The notes below the pieces were generated by a model, which saw only the letters and a program-made list of their open reading frames with translations, did not search any database and had not been told where the DNA came from. Below are positions 12,710-25,449 of a stretch of 64,000 bases of DNA, piece by piece. The DNA is from Ascidia mentula (Eukaryota > Chordata > Ascidiacea > Phlebobranchia > Ascidiidae). The stretch covers positions 8,259,001 through 8,323,000 of the forward strand of contig OX387202.1 in assembly GCA_947561715.1 (NCBI GenBank). Reading direction: 5' to 3'. The position numbers and the translations under genes are program-made. Each line of letters opens with the position of its first letter. Within the stretch, counting starts at the first letter, position 1.

Positions 12710-15604
12710 ATGCAAGAATTTGTAAAAACATCACAGTGTATAGGCCAAAAAGATTTTTGTGTGACACATTTCAATGTAAGGAGCTTACCACACAACCTAG
12801 ACACACTTGAAACATTCACCAACATGTGCATCGAATTACCCCATATAATTGGCATTTCTGAAACAAGGCTAAAAAATAGTACTGCAACCAATACTACTTT
12901 GAATGGTTATGACTTTTTGGGGGAAAACTCCTTGACAAATGCGGGTGGCGTTGGTTTTTACATTAAAAGGCCACTAGTTTACCGCAAAAATGACACATAC
13001 AAAATATACATGCCACGTTGTGAAAACTTGTGGATTGAGTTGGATCTGAAACAAAATAATCAAAACAAAACCATTATAATTGGAGTAATATATCGCCACC
13101 CAGATCAATCTATATCACCCTTCACATCACAATTGGAAAACACCTTGTATAAACTGAACAAAAACAACACATTATTTTATATTCTCGGAGACTTAAACAT
13201 AGACCTTTTAAAAAACACTCCTCAAATACAAGAATATACATTAATGTTAACAGCACTTAACAGCACAATAATAATCGACAAAGCATCTCACACTGCCCCT
13301 TCACAGAAACAATCCTGTTTAGATCACATTTACACTAACAACACCAAAAATGTTATCACATCCGGTTTAGTTACTTTTGATATATCAGACCACTTGCCAA
13401 TATTTGCTATTACACACAACCTACAACCAACAGACTCACCACACCCCAAAGTAATACGAAATTACTCAAAGTTTGATGCAGACAAATTTTTGCTCACCAT
13501 TTCAAACAAAGCAAGCACCATCTGGAATCAAACTGATATAAGCCAGAAAATGGTAACTTTTATCCAAATTTTTCAAAGTGCTGTAGAAGAGCAGGCCCCA
13601 TATACAACTTTATCAACCAGGCGCAAGGCAAATCCTTGGCTTACCAAAGGTATCCTGAAATCAATAAAACATAAAAATAAACTTTACAAAAAATACATCC
13701 AACAAAAAATCAATGCAATGAAATACAAATCATATTCAAGCAAGCTAAAATCAACCATACGAGCAGCAAAGAGAAACTACTACAAAGTCATGTTTGAACA
13801 CAACAAATCAAGTCCAAAACAAACATGGAAACTTATCAATAAAGTAACTACAAACAACATCAAAGGGAAAACACACATATCACAAATTACTACAACAAAT
13901 GGTACAGTGACAAATGACCCATTGATCATGGCAAATACGTTCAATACTTTTTTCACCAGCATTGGAAAAGATATGGCGCTTCTTGTCCCCCCAACATCTA
14001 AATCACCAGCAGAATACCTCACAAATGGCCCGTCATCATCATTCTTTTTTTACACCATAGAAATAAATGAAGTTTTCAATACTATTGTACAGTTAGATTC
14101 AAGTAAATCACCTGGTCCCTATGACATGCCCATAAAACTAGTAAAACTAGCAGCACCAGTCATCTCTCCAATTCTTTGCATGTTGTTTAATTGTTGCATT
14201 CAAACAGCAAGTTACCCAAGTTGCCTTAAACTGTCTCAAATATCACCATTGTTCAAGGGCGGGGACCAAAAAAATGTCAACAACTACAGACCGATATCGC
14301 TTATACCAGTTTTTGCCAAAATTTTTGAAATAATTATACACAAAAGAGTTACCGAGTACTTAACAAAATTTGACCTTCTGACCAAATTTCAAAATGGATT
14401 TAGGCCTGGCCATTCCACAGATTTGACAGTCGCACAAATTTATGAGCATATAGCTAATTCCACAGATCACAAAGAAAAAACATGCGCAATTTTCCTGGAT
14501 TTATCAAAGGCATTTGATACCGTCAACCACGAAATCATCCTGCAAAAATTGGAGTTTTATGGATTCCGGGGAAAAATTAAAAGCTTTTTTGAAAACTACC
14601 TCACTGGCAGGCAACAATACACTAAAATTTGCAATTCCCGCTCCAATGTCTGTAACGTGGAATGTGGTGTGCCCCAGGGATCTCCTCTAGGACCACTTCT
14701 GTTTCTCATTTATGTAAATGATTTGCCTTGCGCCTCCTCATTCTGCACAAGATTATTCGCAGATGACACATGTCTCATCAAGTCGTGCAAAAATGTAAGG
14801 GATTTAGAAAAGGCTGCAAATATCGAACTAGATAAGGTTAATACATGGCTCAATTCGAACAAACTAACAGTTAACTGCAAAAAAACCACATTCATGCTCT
14901 TCGCAAACAGCAAAAAGACAAACAATACGGATTTTACCCTTAAGATTAATGACACCACACTAGAGCAAGTCAAGACCACAAAGTACCTTGGTGTACATAT
15001 TGATGATACACTGTCATGGGCCCCACATGTTAACTCAACCTGCAAAAAAATTGCAAAAAGCGTTGCAATTCTTTACAAGCTGAAGCATATCATAGGACAG
15101 TGTACATTACAAACAGTGTATCACGCACTTGTTCATTCGCATTTGTCTTATGGCCTTTTGGCGTGGGGTTTTGTTTGCCCATCATTGTTACATCCAGTGG
15201 TGGTCCTGCAAAATAGAGCGCTTCGCATAATAACAAACAGTCCCTTTCGCACCCACACCTATCAACTGTACATTAAAGCACAAATTCTTCCAGTCAATCT
15301 ACAGCACAAGCTGCAACTTGGTAAATTTGCTTACAATTACAAAAATCATCGTCTACCCGCAGCCTTTAAGGACTACTTTACCCCATTAGCAAACATTCAC
15401 ACCCACATAACACGATGTCAAACCACACATCAATATTATCTCCCACGTGTTTTCACTGAACTAGGTAAAAAAACTATAAAATACCAAGGCGCAGAAATAT
15501 GGAATAACATCCCGCAAAACATTAAAAGCTTTAGCTTAAAAGGGTTTCTTAAAGCACTAAAATTACACTTTCTTCACTTATATGCCAATGCTGCACAGCT
15601 GTAG
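12710..15604 (+). CDS. LINE ORF2: APE endonuclease-reverse transcriptase
   Basis: This 964-residue frame encodes the enzyme that nicks target DNA and copies the LINE RNA onto the nick (target-primed reverse transcription). The N-terminal EEP endonuclease spans about residues 15-235. Its expected active-site motifs are all visible: HFNVRS (N22), SETR (E51), IYRHP (128-131), GDLNID (D161, N163), LDHIY (D205) and SDHLP (D227, H228). The reverse transcriptase spans about 510-740, with SPLFKGGD, NYRPISL, FLDLSKAFD (D597), GVPQGSP (653-659) and FADD (683-686, catalytic D685 and D686). A C-terminal region of about 200 residues follows. There is no RNase H. The start used is the first ATG, 18 bases inside the element; codons upstream to the junction are also open, so the native start may be lost. 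No internal stop or frameshift is seen. Base composition is richer in A/C and non-repetitive, unlike the flanks. Confidence 0.95.
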   Translation: MQEFVKTSQCIGQKDFCVTHFNVRSLPHNLDTLETFTNMCIELPHIIGISETRLKNSTATNTTLNGYDFLGENSLTNAGGVGFYIKRPLVYRKNDTYKIYMPRCENLWIELDLKQNNQNKTIIIGVIYRHPDQSISPFTSQLENTLYKLNKNNTLFYILGDLNIDLLKNTPQIQEYTLMLTALNSTIIIDKASHTAPSQKQSCLDHIYTNNTKNVITSGLVTFDISDHLPIFAITHNLQPTDSPHPKVIRNYSKFDADKFLLTISNKASTIWNQTDISQKMVTFIQIFQSAVEEQAPYTTLSTRRKANPWLTKGILKSIKHKNKLYKKYIQQKINAMKYKSYSSKLKSTIRAAKRNYYKVMFEHNKSSPKQTWKLINKVTTNNIKGKTHISQITTTNGTVTNDPLIMANTFNTFFTSIGKDMALLVPPTSKSPAEYLTNGPSSSFFFYTIEINEVFNTIVQLDSSKSPGPYDMPIKLVKLAAPVISPILCMLFNCCIQTASYPSCLKLSQISPLFKGGDQKNVNNYRPISLIPVFAKIFEIIIHKRVTEYLTKFDLLTKFQNGFRPGHSTDLTVAQIYEHIANSTDHKEKTCAIFLDLSKAFDTVNHEIILQKLEFYGFRGKIKSFFENYLTGRQQYTKICNSRSNVCNVECGVPQGSPLGPLLFLIYVNDLPCASSFCTRLFADDTCLIKSCKNVRDLEKAANIELDKVNTWLNSNKLTVNCKKTTFMLFANSKKTNNTDFTLKINDTTLEQVKTTKYLGVHIDDTLSWAPHVNSTCKKIAKSVAILYKLKHIIGQCTLQTVYHALVHSHLSYGLLAWGFVCPSLLHPVVVLQNRALRIITNSPFRTHTYQLYIKAQILPVNLQHKLQLGKFAYNYKNHRLPAAFKDYFTPLANIHTHITRCQTTHQYYLPRVFTELGKKTIKYQGAEIWNNIPQNIKSFSLKGFLKALKLHFLHLYANAAQL

Positions 15605-16087
15605 AGATGACCACGTGCGATGTAAACACCCGCAGGAATGTTTTGATGCGATAGGGCGCAATTTAGCAAAAAATCACAACGTCACTTCACCGCCGGCCTA
15701 ATTGGTAATTGCCCTTGACATATGCAAATGGTAAAATTCACAACGATTCATTCTTATTTATATTGTATCTTTTAGTTTTGTAACATGCGCAATACTTACT
15801 GATTGTCTTTTCTCTGTTTCGTGTTATTTTTGTACTTCTTTGTTTATTGTAATGCAGAATGATTGTTGATTAAATGTTCCTTGCCTCATCAATGTCATTG
15901 CGTACAACCGCGTAAATCTTTTGCAACCTCGAAACAACCCAGGGGCGGTTTCAAATAACCAATTGAGGTTTCTACCGTCCCTTCATCTAATCCCAACTGG
16001 ATCATTCATTGTGTTTTACTGTTCCGCATTTTACTTTCGCGGATTATGATGTAAATAAACTGAATTGAATTGAATTGAAATTGAAAA
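15605..16087 (+). other. 3' UTR and tail of LINE copy 1
   Basis: This non-coding stretch of 483 bases follows the stop. Near its start is GTAAACACCCGCAGGAATGT (about 15620-15640), which closely resembles a segment just after the stop in LINE copy 2 (about 45782-45801) and so marks the shared family. AATAAA lies at 16054-16059, followed by about five TGAAT/TTGAA units ending in GAAATTGAAAA. In this group the 3' tail is recognised by the reverse transcriptase; that role is family knowledge, not shown here. Confidence 0.85.
16054..16059 (+). promoter_or_regulatory. Polyadenylation-signal-like AATAAA of LINE copy 1
   Basis: AATAAA lies immediately before the (TTGAA)n tail. LINE copy 2 has the same arrangement at 46224-46229. 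Confidence 0.5.
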
Positions 16088-16094
16088 TTGCAGT
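16088..16094 (+). repeat. Target-site duplication of LINE copy 1, right
   Basis: TTGCAGT follows the LINE tail directly and restores the satellite phase (TTGCAGTGTATGAC). It matches 12685-12691. Confidence 0.9.
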
Positions 16095-17097
16095 GTATGA
16101 CTTTTCGATAAAAAATAATTCTTTTCAGTACAAGCTTTATTATACAGTGGAAAACGCTGATACTCCAGTATTGCTTTTGCGGTTGCACAACGTATGTAAC
16201 TATGCAATTTCAGCACTTGTCCATTTTGCAGTATATGACTTTTCGATGAAAAATATTTTTTTGCAGTACAAGCTTTATTTTTCAGTGGAAAACGCTGATA
16301 CTCCAGTATTGCTTTTGCGGTTGCACAAAGTATGTAACTATGCAATTTCAGCACTTGTCCATTTTGCAGTATATGACTTTTCGATGAAAAATGTTTTTTT
16401 GCAGTACAAGCTTTATTATACAGTGGAAAACGCTGATACTCCAGTATTGCTTTTGCGGTTGCACAACGTATGTAACTATGAGATTTCAGCACTTGTCCAC
16501 TTTGCAGTGTATGACTTTTCGATAAAAAATAATTTTTTTCAGTACAAGCTTTATTATACAGTGGAAAACGCTGATACTCCAGTATTGCTTTTGCGGTTGC
16601 ACAACGTATGTAACTTTGCGATTTCAGTACTTGTCCATTTTGCAGTATATGACTTTTCGATAAAAAATAATTTTTTTCAGTACAAGCTTTATTTTACAGT
16701 GGAAAACGCTGGTACTCCAGTATTGCCTTTGCGGTTGCACAACGTATGTAACTGTGCGATTTCAGCACTTGTCCATTTTGCAGTATATGATTTTTCGATG
16801 AAAAATATTTTTTTGTAGTACAAGCTTTATTATACAGTGGAAAACGCTGATACTCCAGTATTGCTTTTGCGGTTGCACAACGTATGTAACTGTGCAATTT
16901 CAGCACTTGTCCATTTTGCAGTATATGATTTTTTGTGAAAAAATATTTTTTTTCAGTACAAGCTTTATTATACAGTGGAAAACGCTGGTATTCCAGTATT
17001 GCTTTTGCTGTTGCACAACGTATGTAACTATGCGATTTCAGCACTTGTCCATTTTGCAGTATATGACTTTTCGATGAAAAATATTTTTTTGCTGTAC

Positions 17098-19237
17098 AAG
17101 CTTTATTATACAGTGGAAAACGCTGATACTCCAGTATTGCATTTGCGGTTGCACAACGTATGTAACTATGCAATTTCAGCACTTGTCCATTTTGCAGTAT
17201 ATGAATTTTCGATGAAAAATATTTTTTTTGCAGTACAAGCTTTATTATACCGTGGAAAACGCTGATACTCCAGTATTGCTTTTGCGGTTGCACAACGTCT
17301 GTAACTATGCGATTTCAGCACTTGTCCATTTTGCAGTATATGACTTTTCGATGAAAAATATTTTTTTGCAGTACAAGTTTTATTATACAGTGGAAAACGC
17401 TGATACTCCAGTATTGCTTTTGCGGTTGCACAACGTATGTAACTGTGCGATTTCAGCACTTGTCCATTTTGCAGTATATGACTTTTCGATGCAAAATAAT
17501 TTTTCTCAGTACAAGCTTTATTATACAGTGGAAAACGCTGGTACTCCAGTATTGCTTTTGCGGTTGCACAACGTATGTAACTGAGCGATTTCAGCACTTG
17601 TCCATTTTGCAGTATATGATTTTTCGATGAAAAATATATTTTTGCAGTACATGCTTTATTATACAGTGGAAAACGCTGATACTCCAGTATTGCGTTTGCG
17701 GTTGCACAACGTATGTAACTGTGCAATTTCAGCACTTGTCCATTTTGCAGTATATGACTTTTCGATGAAAAATATTTTTTTGCAGTACAAGCTTTATTGT
17801 ACAGTGGAAAACGCTGATACTCCAGTATTGCTTTTGCGGTTGAACAACGTATGTAACTATGCGATTTCAGCACTTGTCCATTTTGCAGTATATGACTTTT
17901 CGATGAAAAATATTTTTTTGCAGTACAAGCTTTATTATACAGTGGAAAACGCTGATACTCCAGTATTGCTTTTGCGGTTGCACAACGTATGTAACTATGA
18001 GATTTCAGCACTTGTCCATTTTGCAGTGTATGACTTTTCGATAAAAAATATTTTTTTTCAGTACAAGCTTTATTATACAGTGGAAAACGCTGATACTCCA
18101 GTATTGCTTTTGCGGTTGCACAACGTATGTAACTGTGCAATTTCAGCACTTGTCCATTTTGCAGTATATGATTTTTTGTGAAAAAATATTTTTTTTCAGT
18201 ACAAGCTTTATTATACAGTGGAAAACGCTGATACTCCAGTATTGCATTTGCGGTTGCACAACGTATGTAACTATGCAATTTCAGCACTTGTCCATTTTGC
18301 AGTATATGAATTTTCGATGAAAAATATTTTTTTTGCAGTACAAGCTTTATTATACCGTGGAAAACGCTGATACTCCAGTATTGCTTTTGCGGTTGCACAA
18401 CGTCTGTAACTATGCGATTTCAGCACTTGTCCATTTTGCAGTATATGACTTTTCGATGAAAAATATTTTTTTGCAGTACAAGTTTTATTATACAGTGGAA
18501 AACGCTGATACTCCAGTATTGCTTTTGCGGTTGCACAACGTATGTAACTGTGCGATTTCAGCACTTGTCCATTTTGCAGTATATGACTTTTCGATGCAAA
18601 ATAATTTTTCTCAGTACAAGCTTTATTATACAGTGGAAAACGCTGGTACTCCAGTATTGCTTTTGCGGTTGCACAACGTATGTAACTGAGCGATTTCAGC
18701 ACTTGTCCATTTTGCAGTATATGATTTTTCGATGAAAAATATATTTTTGCAGTACATGCTTTATTATACAGTGGAAAACGCTGATACTCCAGTATTGCGT
18801 TTGCGGTTGCACAACGTATGTAACTGTGCAATTTCAGCACTTGTCCATTTTGCAGTATATGACTTTTCGATGAAAAATATTTTTTTGCAGTACAAGCTTT
18901 ATTGTACAGTGGAAAACGCTGATACTCCAGTATTGCTTTTGCGGTTGAACAACGTATGTAACTATGCGATTTCAGCACTTGTCCATTTTGCAGTATATGA
19001 CTTTTCGATGAAAAATATTTTTTTGCAGTACAAGCTTTATTATACAGTGGAAAACGCTGATACTCCAGTATTGCTTTTGCGGTTGCACAACGTATGTAAC
19101 TATGAGATTTCAGCACTTGTCCATTTTGCAGTGTATGACTTTTCGATAAAAAATATTTTTTTTCAGTACAAGCTTTATTATACAGTGGAAAACGCTGATA
19201 CTCCAGTATTGCTTTTGCGGTTGCACAACGTATGTAA
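17098..19237 (+). repeat. Tandem higher-order repeat, 1105-bp unit, two copies
   Basis: About 17098-18133 is repeated at about 18203-19238 with an offset of 1105 bp (8 x 138 + 1). Both copies begin in the TATTGCATTTGCGG monomer, pass through the ATGAATTTTCGATG 139-bp monomer, the AACTGAGCG monomer and the TACATGCTTT monomer, and separate near 18133/19238. Confidence 0.88.
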
Positions 19238-19239
19238 CT

Positions 19240-22200
19240 ATGCAATTTCAGCACTTGTCCATTTTGCAGTATATGACTTTTCGATGAAAAATATTTTTTT
19301 GCAGTACAAGCTTTATTTTTCAGTGGAAAACGCTGATACTCCAGTATTGCTTTTGCGGTTGCACAAAGTATGTAACTATGCAATTTCAGCACTTGTCCAT
19401 TTTGCAGTATATGACTTTTCGATGAAAAATATTTTTTTGCAGTACAAGCTTTATTATACAGTGGAAAACGCTGATACTCCAGTATTGCTTTTGCGGTTGC
19501 ACAACGTATGTAACTATGAGATTTCAGCACTTGTCCACTTTGCAGTGTATGACTTTTCGATAAAAAATAATTTTTTTCAGTACAAGCTTTATTATACAGT
19601 GGAAAACGCTGATACTCCAGTATTGCTTTTGCAGTTGCACAACGTATGTAACTGTGCGATTTCAGTACTTGTCCATTTTGCAGTATATGACTTTTCGATA
19701 AAAAATAATTTTTTTCAGTACAAGCTTTATTTTACAGTGGAAAACGCTGGTACTCCAGTATTGCCTTTGCGGTTGCACAACGTATGTAACTGTGCGATTT
19801 CAGCACTTGTCCATTTTGCAGTATATGATTTTTCGATGAAAAATATTTTTTTGCAGTACAAGCTTTATTATACAGTGGAAAACGCTGATACTCCAGTATT
19901 GCGTTTGCGGTTGCACAACGTATGTAACTGTGCAATTTCAGCACTTGTCCATTTTGCAGTATATGACTTTTCGATGAAAAATATTTTTTTGCAGTACAAG
20001 CTTTATTGTACAGTGGAAAACGCTGATACTCCAGTATTGCTTTTGCGGTTGCACAACGTATGTAACTGTGCAATTTCAGCACTTGTCCATTTTGCAGTAT
20101 ATGACTTTTCGATGAAAAATATTTTTTTGCAGTACAAGCTTTATTATACACTGGAAAACGCTGATACTCCAGTATTGCTTTTGCGGTTGCACAACGTATG
20201 TAACTATGAGATTTCAGCACTTGTCCATTTTGCAGTGTATGACTTTTCGATAAAAAATAATTTTTTTCAGTACAAGCTTTATTATACAGTGGAAAACGCT
20301 GATACTCCAGTATTGCTTTTGCGGTTGCACAACGTATGTAACTGTGCGATTTCAGTACTTGTCCATTTTGCAGTATATGACTTTTCGATAAAAAATAATT
20401 TTTTTCAGTACAAGCTTTATTTTACAGTGGAAAACGCTGGTACTCCAGTATTGCCTTTGCGGTTGCACAACGTATGTAACTGTGCGATTTCAGCACTTGT
20501 CCATTTTGCAGTATATGATTTTTCGATGAAAAATATTTTTTTGCAGTACAAGCTTTATTATACAGTGGAAAACGCTGATACTCCAGTATTGCTTTTGCGG
20601 TTGCACAACGTATGTAACTGTGCAATTTCAGCACTTGTCCATTTTGCAGTATATGATTTTTTGTGAAAAAATAATTTTTTTCAGTACAAGCTTTATTATA
20701 CAGTGGAAAACGCTGGTATTCCAGTATTGCTTTTGCTGTTGCACAACGTATGTAACTATGCGATTTCAGCACTTGTCCATTTTGCAGTATATGAATTTTC
20801 GATGAAAAATATTTTTTTTGCAGTACAAGCTTTATTATACAGTGGAAAACGCTGATGCTCCAGTATTGCTTTTGCGGTTGCACAACGTATGTAACTATGC
20901 GATTTCAGCACTTGTCCATTTTGCAGTATATGACTTTTCGATGAAAAATATTTTTTTGCAGTACAAGCTTTATTATACAGTGGAAAACGTTGATACTCCA
21001 GTATTGCTTTTGCGGTTGCACAACGTATGTAACTATGCGATTTCAGCACTTGTCCATTTTGTAGTATATGACTTTTCGATGAAAAATATTTTTTTGCAGT
21101 ACAAGCTTTATTATACAGTGGAAAACGCTGATACTCCAGTATTGCTTTTGCGGTTGCACAACGTATGTAACTGTGCAATTTCAGCACTTGTCCATTTTGC
21201 AGTATATGACTTTTCGATGAAAAATATTTTTTTGCAGTACAAGCTTTATTGTACAGTGGAAAACGCTGATACTCCAGTATTGCTTTTGCGGTTGAACAAC
21301 GTATGTAACTATGCGATTTCAGCACTTGTCCATTTTGCAGTATATGACTTTTCGATGAAAAATATTTTTTTGCAGTACAAGCTTTATTATACAGTGGAAA
21401 ACGCTGATACTCCATTATTGCTTTTGCGGTTGCACAACGTATGTAACTATGCGATTTCAGCACTTGTCCATTTTGCAGTATATGACTTTTCGATGAAAAA
21501 TATTTTTTTGCAGTACAAGCTTTATTTTTCAGTGGAAAACGCTGATACTCCAGTATTGCTTTTGCGGTTGCACAAAGTATGTAACTATGCAATTTCAGCA
21601 CTTGTCCATTTTGCAGTATATGACTTTTCGATGAAAAATATTTTTTTGCAGTACAAGCTTTATTATACAGTGGAAAACGCTGATACTCCAGTATTGCTTT
21701 TGCGGTTGCACAACGTATGTAACTATGAGATTTCAGCACTTGTCCACTTTGCAGTGTATGACTTTTCGATAAAAAATAATTTTTTTCAGTACAAGCTTTA
21801 TTATACAGTGGAAAACGCTGATACTCCAGTATTGCTTTTGCGGTTGCACAACGTATGTAACTGTGCGATTTCAGTACTTGTCCATTTTGCAGTATATGAC
21901 TTTTCGATAAAAAATAATTTTTTTCAGTACAAGCTTTATTTTACAGTGGAAAACGCTGGTACTCCAGTATTGCCTTTGCGGTTGCACAACGTATGTAACT
22001 GTGCGATTTCAGCACTTGTCCATTTTGCAGTATATGATTTTTCGATGAAAAATATTTTTTTGCAGTACAAGCTTTATTATACAGTGGAAAACGCTGATAC
22101 TCCAGTATTGCGTTTGCGGTTGCACAACGTATGTAACTGTGCAATTTCAGCACTTGTCCATTTTGCAGTATATGACTTTTCGATGAAAAATATTTTTTTG

Positions 22201-23720
22201 CAGTACAAGCTTTATTGTACAGTGGAAAACGCTGATACTCCAGTATTGCTTTTGCGGTTGCACAACGTATGTAACTGTGCAATTTCAGCACTTGTCCATT
22301 TTGCAGTGTATGACTTTTCGATGAAAAATATTTTTTTGCAGTACAAGCTTTATTATACACTGGAAAACGCTGATACTCCAGTATTGCTTTTGCGGTTGCA
22401 CAACGTATGTAACTATGAGATTTCAGCACTTGTCCATTTTGCAGTGTATGACTTTTCGATAAAAAATAATTTTTTTCAGTACAAGCTTTATTATACAGTG
22501 GAAAACGCTGATACTCCAGTATTGCTTTTGCGGTTGCACAACGTATGTAACTGTGCGATTTCAGTACTTGTCCATTTTGCAGTATATGACTTTTCGATAA
22601 AAAATAATTTTTTTCAGTACAAGCTTTATTTTACAGTGGAAAACGCTGGTACTCCAGTATTGCCTTTGCGGTTGCACAACGTATGTAACTGTGCGATTTC
22701 AGCACTTGTCCATTTTGCAGTATATGATTTTTCGATGAAAAATATTTTTTTGCAGTACAAGCTTTATTATACAGTGGAAAACGCTGATACTCCAGTATTG
22801 CTTTTGCGGTTGCACAACGTATGTAACTGTGCAATTTCAGCACTTGTCCATTTTGCAGTATATGATTTTTTGTGAAAAAATAATTTTTTTCAGTACAAGC
22901 TTTATTATACAGTGGAAAACGCTGGTATTCCAGTATTGCTTTTGCTGTTGCACAACGTATGTAACTATGCGATTTCAGCACTTGTCCATTTTGCAGTATA
23001 TGAATTTTCGATGAAAAATATTTTTTTTGCAGTACAAGCTTTATTATACAGTGGAAAACGCTGATGCTCCAGTATTGCTTTTGCGGTTGCACAACGTATG
23101 TAACTATGCGATTTCAGCACTTGTCCATTTTGCAGTATATGACTTTTCGATGAAAAATATTTTTTTGCAGTACAAGCTTTATTATACAGTGGAAAACGTT
23201 GATACTCCAGTATTGCTTTTGCGGTTGCACAACGTATGTAACTATGCGATTTCAGCACTTGTCCATTTTGTAGTATATGACTTTTCGATGAAAAATATTT
23301 TTTTGCAGTACAAGCTTTATTATACAGTGGAAAACGCTGATACTCCAGTATTGCTTTTGCGGTTGCACAACGTATGTAACTGTGCAATTTCAGCACTTGT
23401 CCATTTTGCAGTATATGACTTTTCGATGAAAAATATTTTTTTGCAGTACAAGCTTTATTGTACAGTGGAAAACGCTGATACTCCAGTATTGCTTTTGCGG
23501 TTGAACAACGTATGTAACTATGCGATTTCAGCACTTGTCCATTTTGCAGTATATGACTTTTCGATGAAAAATATTTTTTTGCAGTACAAGCTTTATTATA
23601 CAGTGGAAAACGCTGATACTCCATTATTGCTTTTGCGGTTGCACAACGTATGTAACTATGCGATTTCAGCACTTGTCCATTTTGCAGTATATGACTTTTC
23701 GATGAAAAATATTTTTTTGC
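19240..23720 (+). repeat. Tandem higher-order repeat, 2209-bp unit, two copies
   Basis: About 19240-21510 matches about 21450-23720 at an offset of 2209 bp (16 x 138 + 1). Shared markers include TTATACACTGGAAAAC (near 20145 and 22354) and the 139-bp ATGAATTTTCGATG monomer (near 20793 and 23002). The match ends where one copy has TTTATTTTTCAGTGG and the other TTTATTGTACAGTGG. Confidence 0.88.
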
Positions 23721-25449
23721 AGTACAAGCTTTATTGTACAGTGGAAAACGCTGATACTCCAGTATTGCCTTTGCGGTTGCACAACGTATGTAACTGTGCA
23801 ATTTCAGCACTTGTCCATTTTGCAGTATATGACTTTTCGATGAAAAATATTTTTTTGCAGTACAAGCTTTATTGTACAGTGGAAAACGCTGATACTCCAG
23901 TATTGCCTTTGCGGTTGCACAACGTATGTAACTGTGCGATTTCAGTACTTGTCCATTTTGCAGTATATGACTTTTCGATAAAAAATAATTTTTTTCAGTA
24001 CAAGCTTTATTTTACAGTGGAAAACGCTGGTACTCCAGTATTGCCTTTGCGGTTGCACAACGTATGTAACTGTGCGATTTCAGCACTTGTCCATTTTGCA
24101 GTATATGATTTTTCGATGAAAAATATTTTTTTGCAGTACAAGCTTTATTATACAGTGGAAAACGCTGATATTCCAGTATTGCTTTTGCGGTTGCACAACG
24201 TATGTAACTGTGCAATTTCAGCACTTGTCCATTTTGCAGTATATGATTTTTTGTGAAAAAATAATTTTTTTCAGTACAAGCTTTATTATACAGTGGAAAA
24301 CGCTGGTATTCCAGTATTGCTTTTGCTGTTGCACAACGTATGTAACTATGCGATTTCAGCACTTGTCCATTTTGCAGTATATGACTTTTCGATGAAAAAT
24401 ATTTTTTTGCTGTACAAGCTTTATTATACAGTGGAAAACGCTGATACTCCAGTATTGCATTTGCGGTTGCACAACGTATGTAACTATGCGATTTCAGCAC
24501 TTGTCCATTTTGCAGTATATGAATTTTCGATGAAAAATATTTTTTTTGCAGTACAAGCTTTATTATACCGTGGAAAACGCTGATACTCCAGTATTGCTTT
24601 TGCGGTTGCACAACGTCTGTAACTATGCGATTTCAGCACTTGTCCATTTTGCAGTATATGACTTTTCGATGAAAAATATTTTTTTGCAGTACAAGTTTTA
24701 TTATACAGTGGAAAACGCTGATACTCCAGTATTGCTTTTGCGGTTGCACAACGTATGTAACTGTGCGATTTCAGCACTTGTCCATTTTGCAGTATATGAC
24801 TTTTCGATGCAAAATAATTTTTTTCAGTACAAGCTTTATTATACAGTGGAAAACGCTGGTACTCCAGTATTGCTTTTGCGGTTGCACAACGTATGTAACT
24901 GAGCGATTTCAGCACTTGTCCATTTTGCAGTATATGATTTTTCGATGAAAAATATTTTTTTGCAGTACAAGCTTTATTATACAGTGGAAAACGCTGATAC
25001 TCCAGTATTGCGTTTGCGGTTGCACAACGTATGTAACTGTGCAATTTCAGCACTTGTCCATTTTGCAGTATATGACTTTTCGATGAAAAATATTTTTTTG
25101 CAGTACAAGCTTTATTGTACAGTGGAAAACGCTGATACTCCAGTATTGCTTTTGCGGTTGAACAACGTATGTAACTATGCGATTTCAGCACTTGTCCATT
25201 TTGCAGTATATGACTTTTCGATGAAAAATATTTTTTTGCAGTACAAGCTTTATTGTACAGTGGAAAACGCTGATACTCCAGTATTGCTTTTGCGGTTGAA
25301 CAACGTATGTAACTATGCGATTTCAGCACTTGTCCATTTTGCAGTATATGACTTTTCGATGAAAAATATTTTTTTGCAGTACAAGCTTTATTATACAGTG
25401 GAAAACGCTGATACTCCAGTATTCCTTTTGCGGTTGCACACCGTATGTA

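Larger units (their letters stand above)
12692..16087 (+). mobile_element. LINE copy 1, CR1/L2-like non-LTR retrotransposon
   Basis: A 3396-bp insertion interrupts the satellite. It has an APE-type endonuclease plus reverse transcriptase frame (12710-15604), a 3' UTR of about 480 bp, AATAAA at 16054-16059 and a tail of TGAAT/TTGAA repeats (16061-16087). There are no terminal repeats. The (TTGAA)n tail, the EN-RT order and the absence of RNase H fit the CR1/L2 group; the exact clade is an inference. No ORF1 is present. The coding frame is open right up to the 5' junction, so the copy is probably 5' truncated at or just inside the start of ORF2. The intact frame, the clean 7-bp target duplication and an empty paralogous site all point to a recent insertion. 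Confidence 0.95.
11003..18045 (+). repeat. Large segmental duplication, LINE-filled copy
   Basis: The satellite in this interval matches about 25450-28951. Left of LINE copy 1 the offset is 14309 bp (14447 before a one-monomer deletion in the right copy). To the right of the LINE the offset is 10906 bp. The difference, 3403 bp, equals the LINE plus one 7-bp target-site duplication. Both copies carry the rare TATTGCATTGCGG one-base-deletion monomer (about 11115 and 25562) and the unusual AATTCTTTTCAG tract (about 16118 and 27025). Confidence 0.93.

Noticed and set aside
13780-14022. Short minus-strand frames inside the LINEs (also 14710-15045, 43948-44166 and 44839-45090)
   Set aside because: They lie antisense to the reverse transcriptase frame, have no recognisable domain and are explained as shadows of it.
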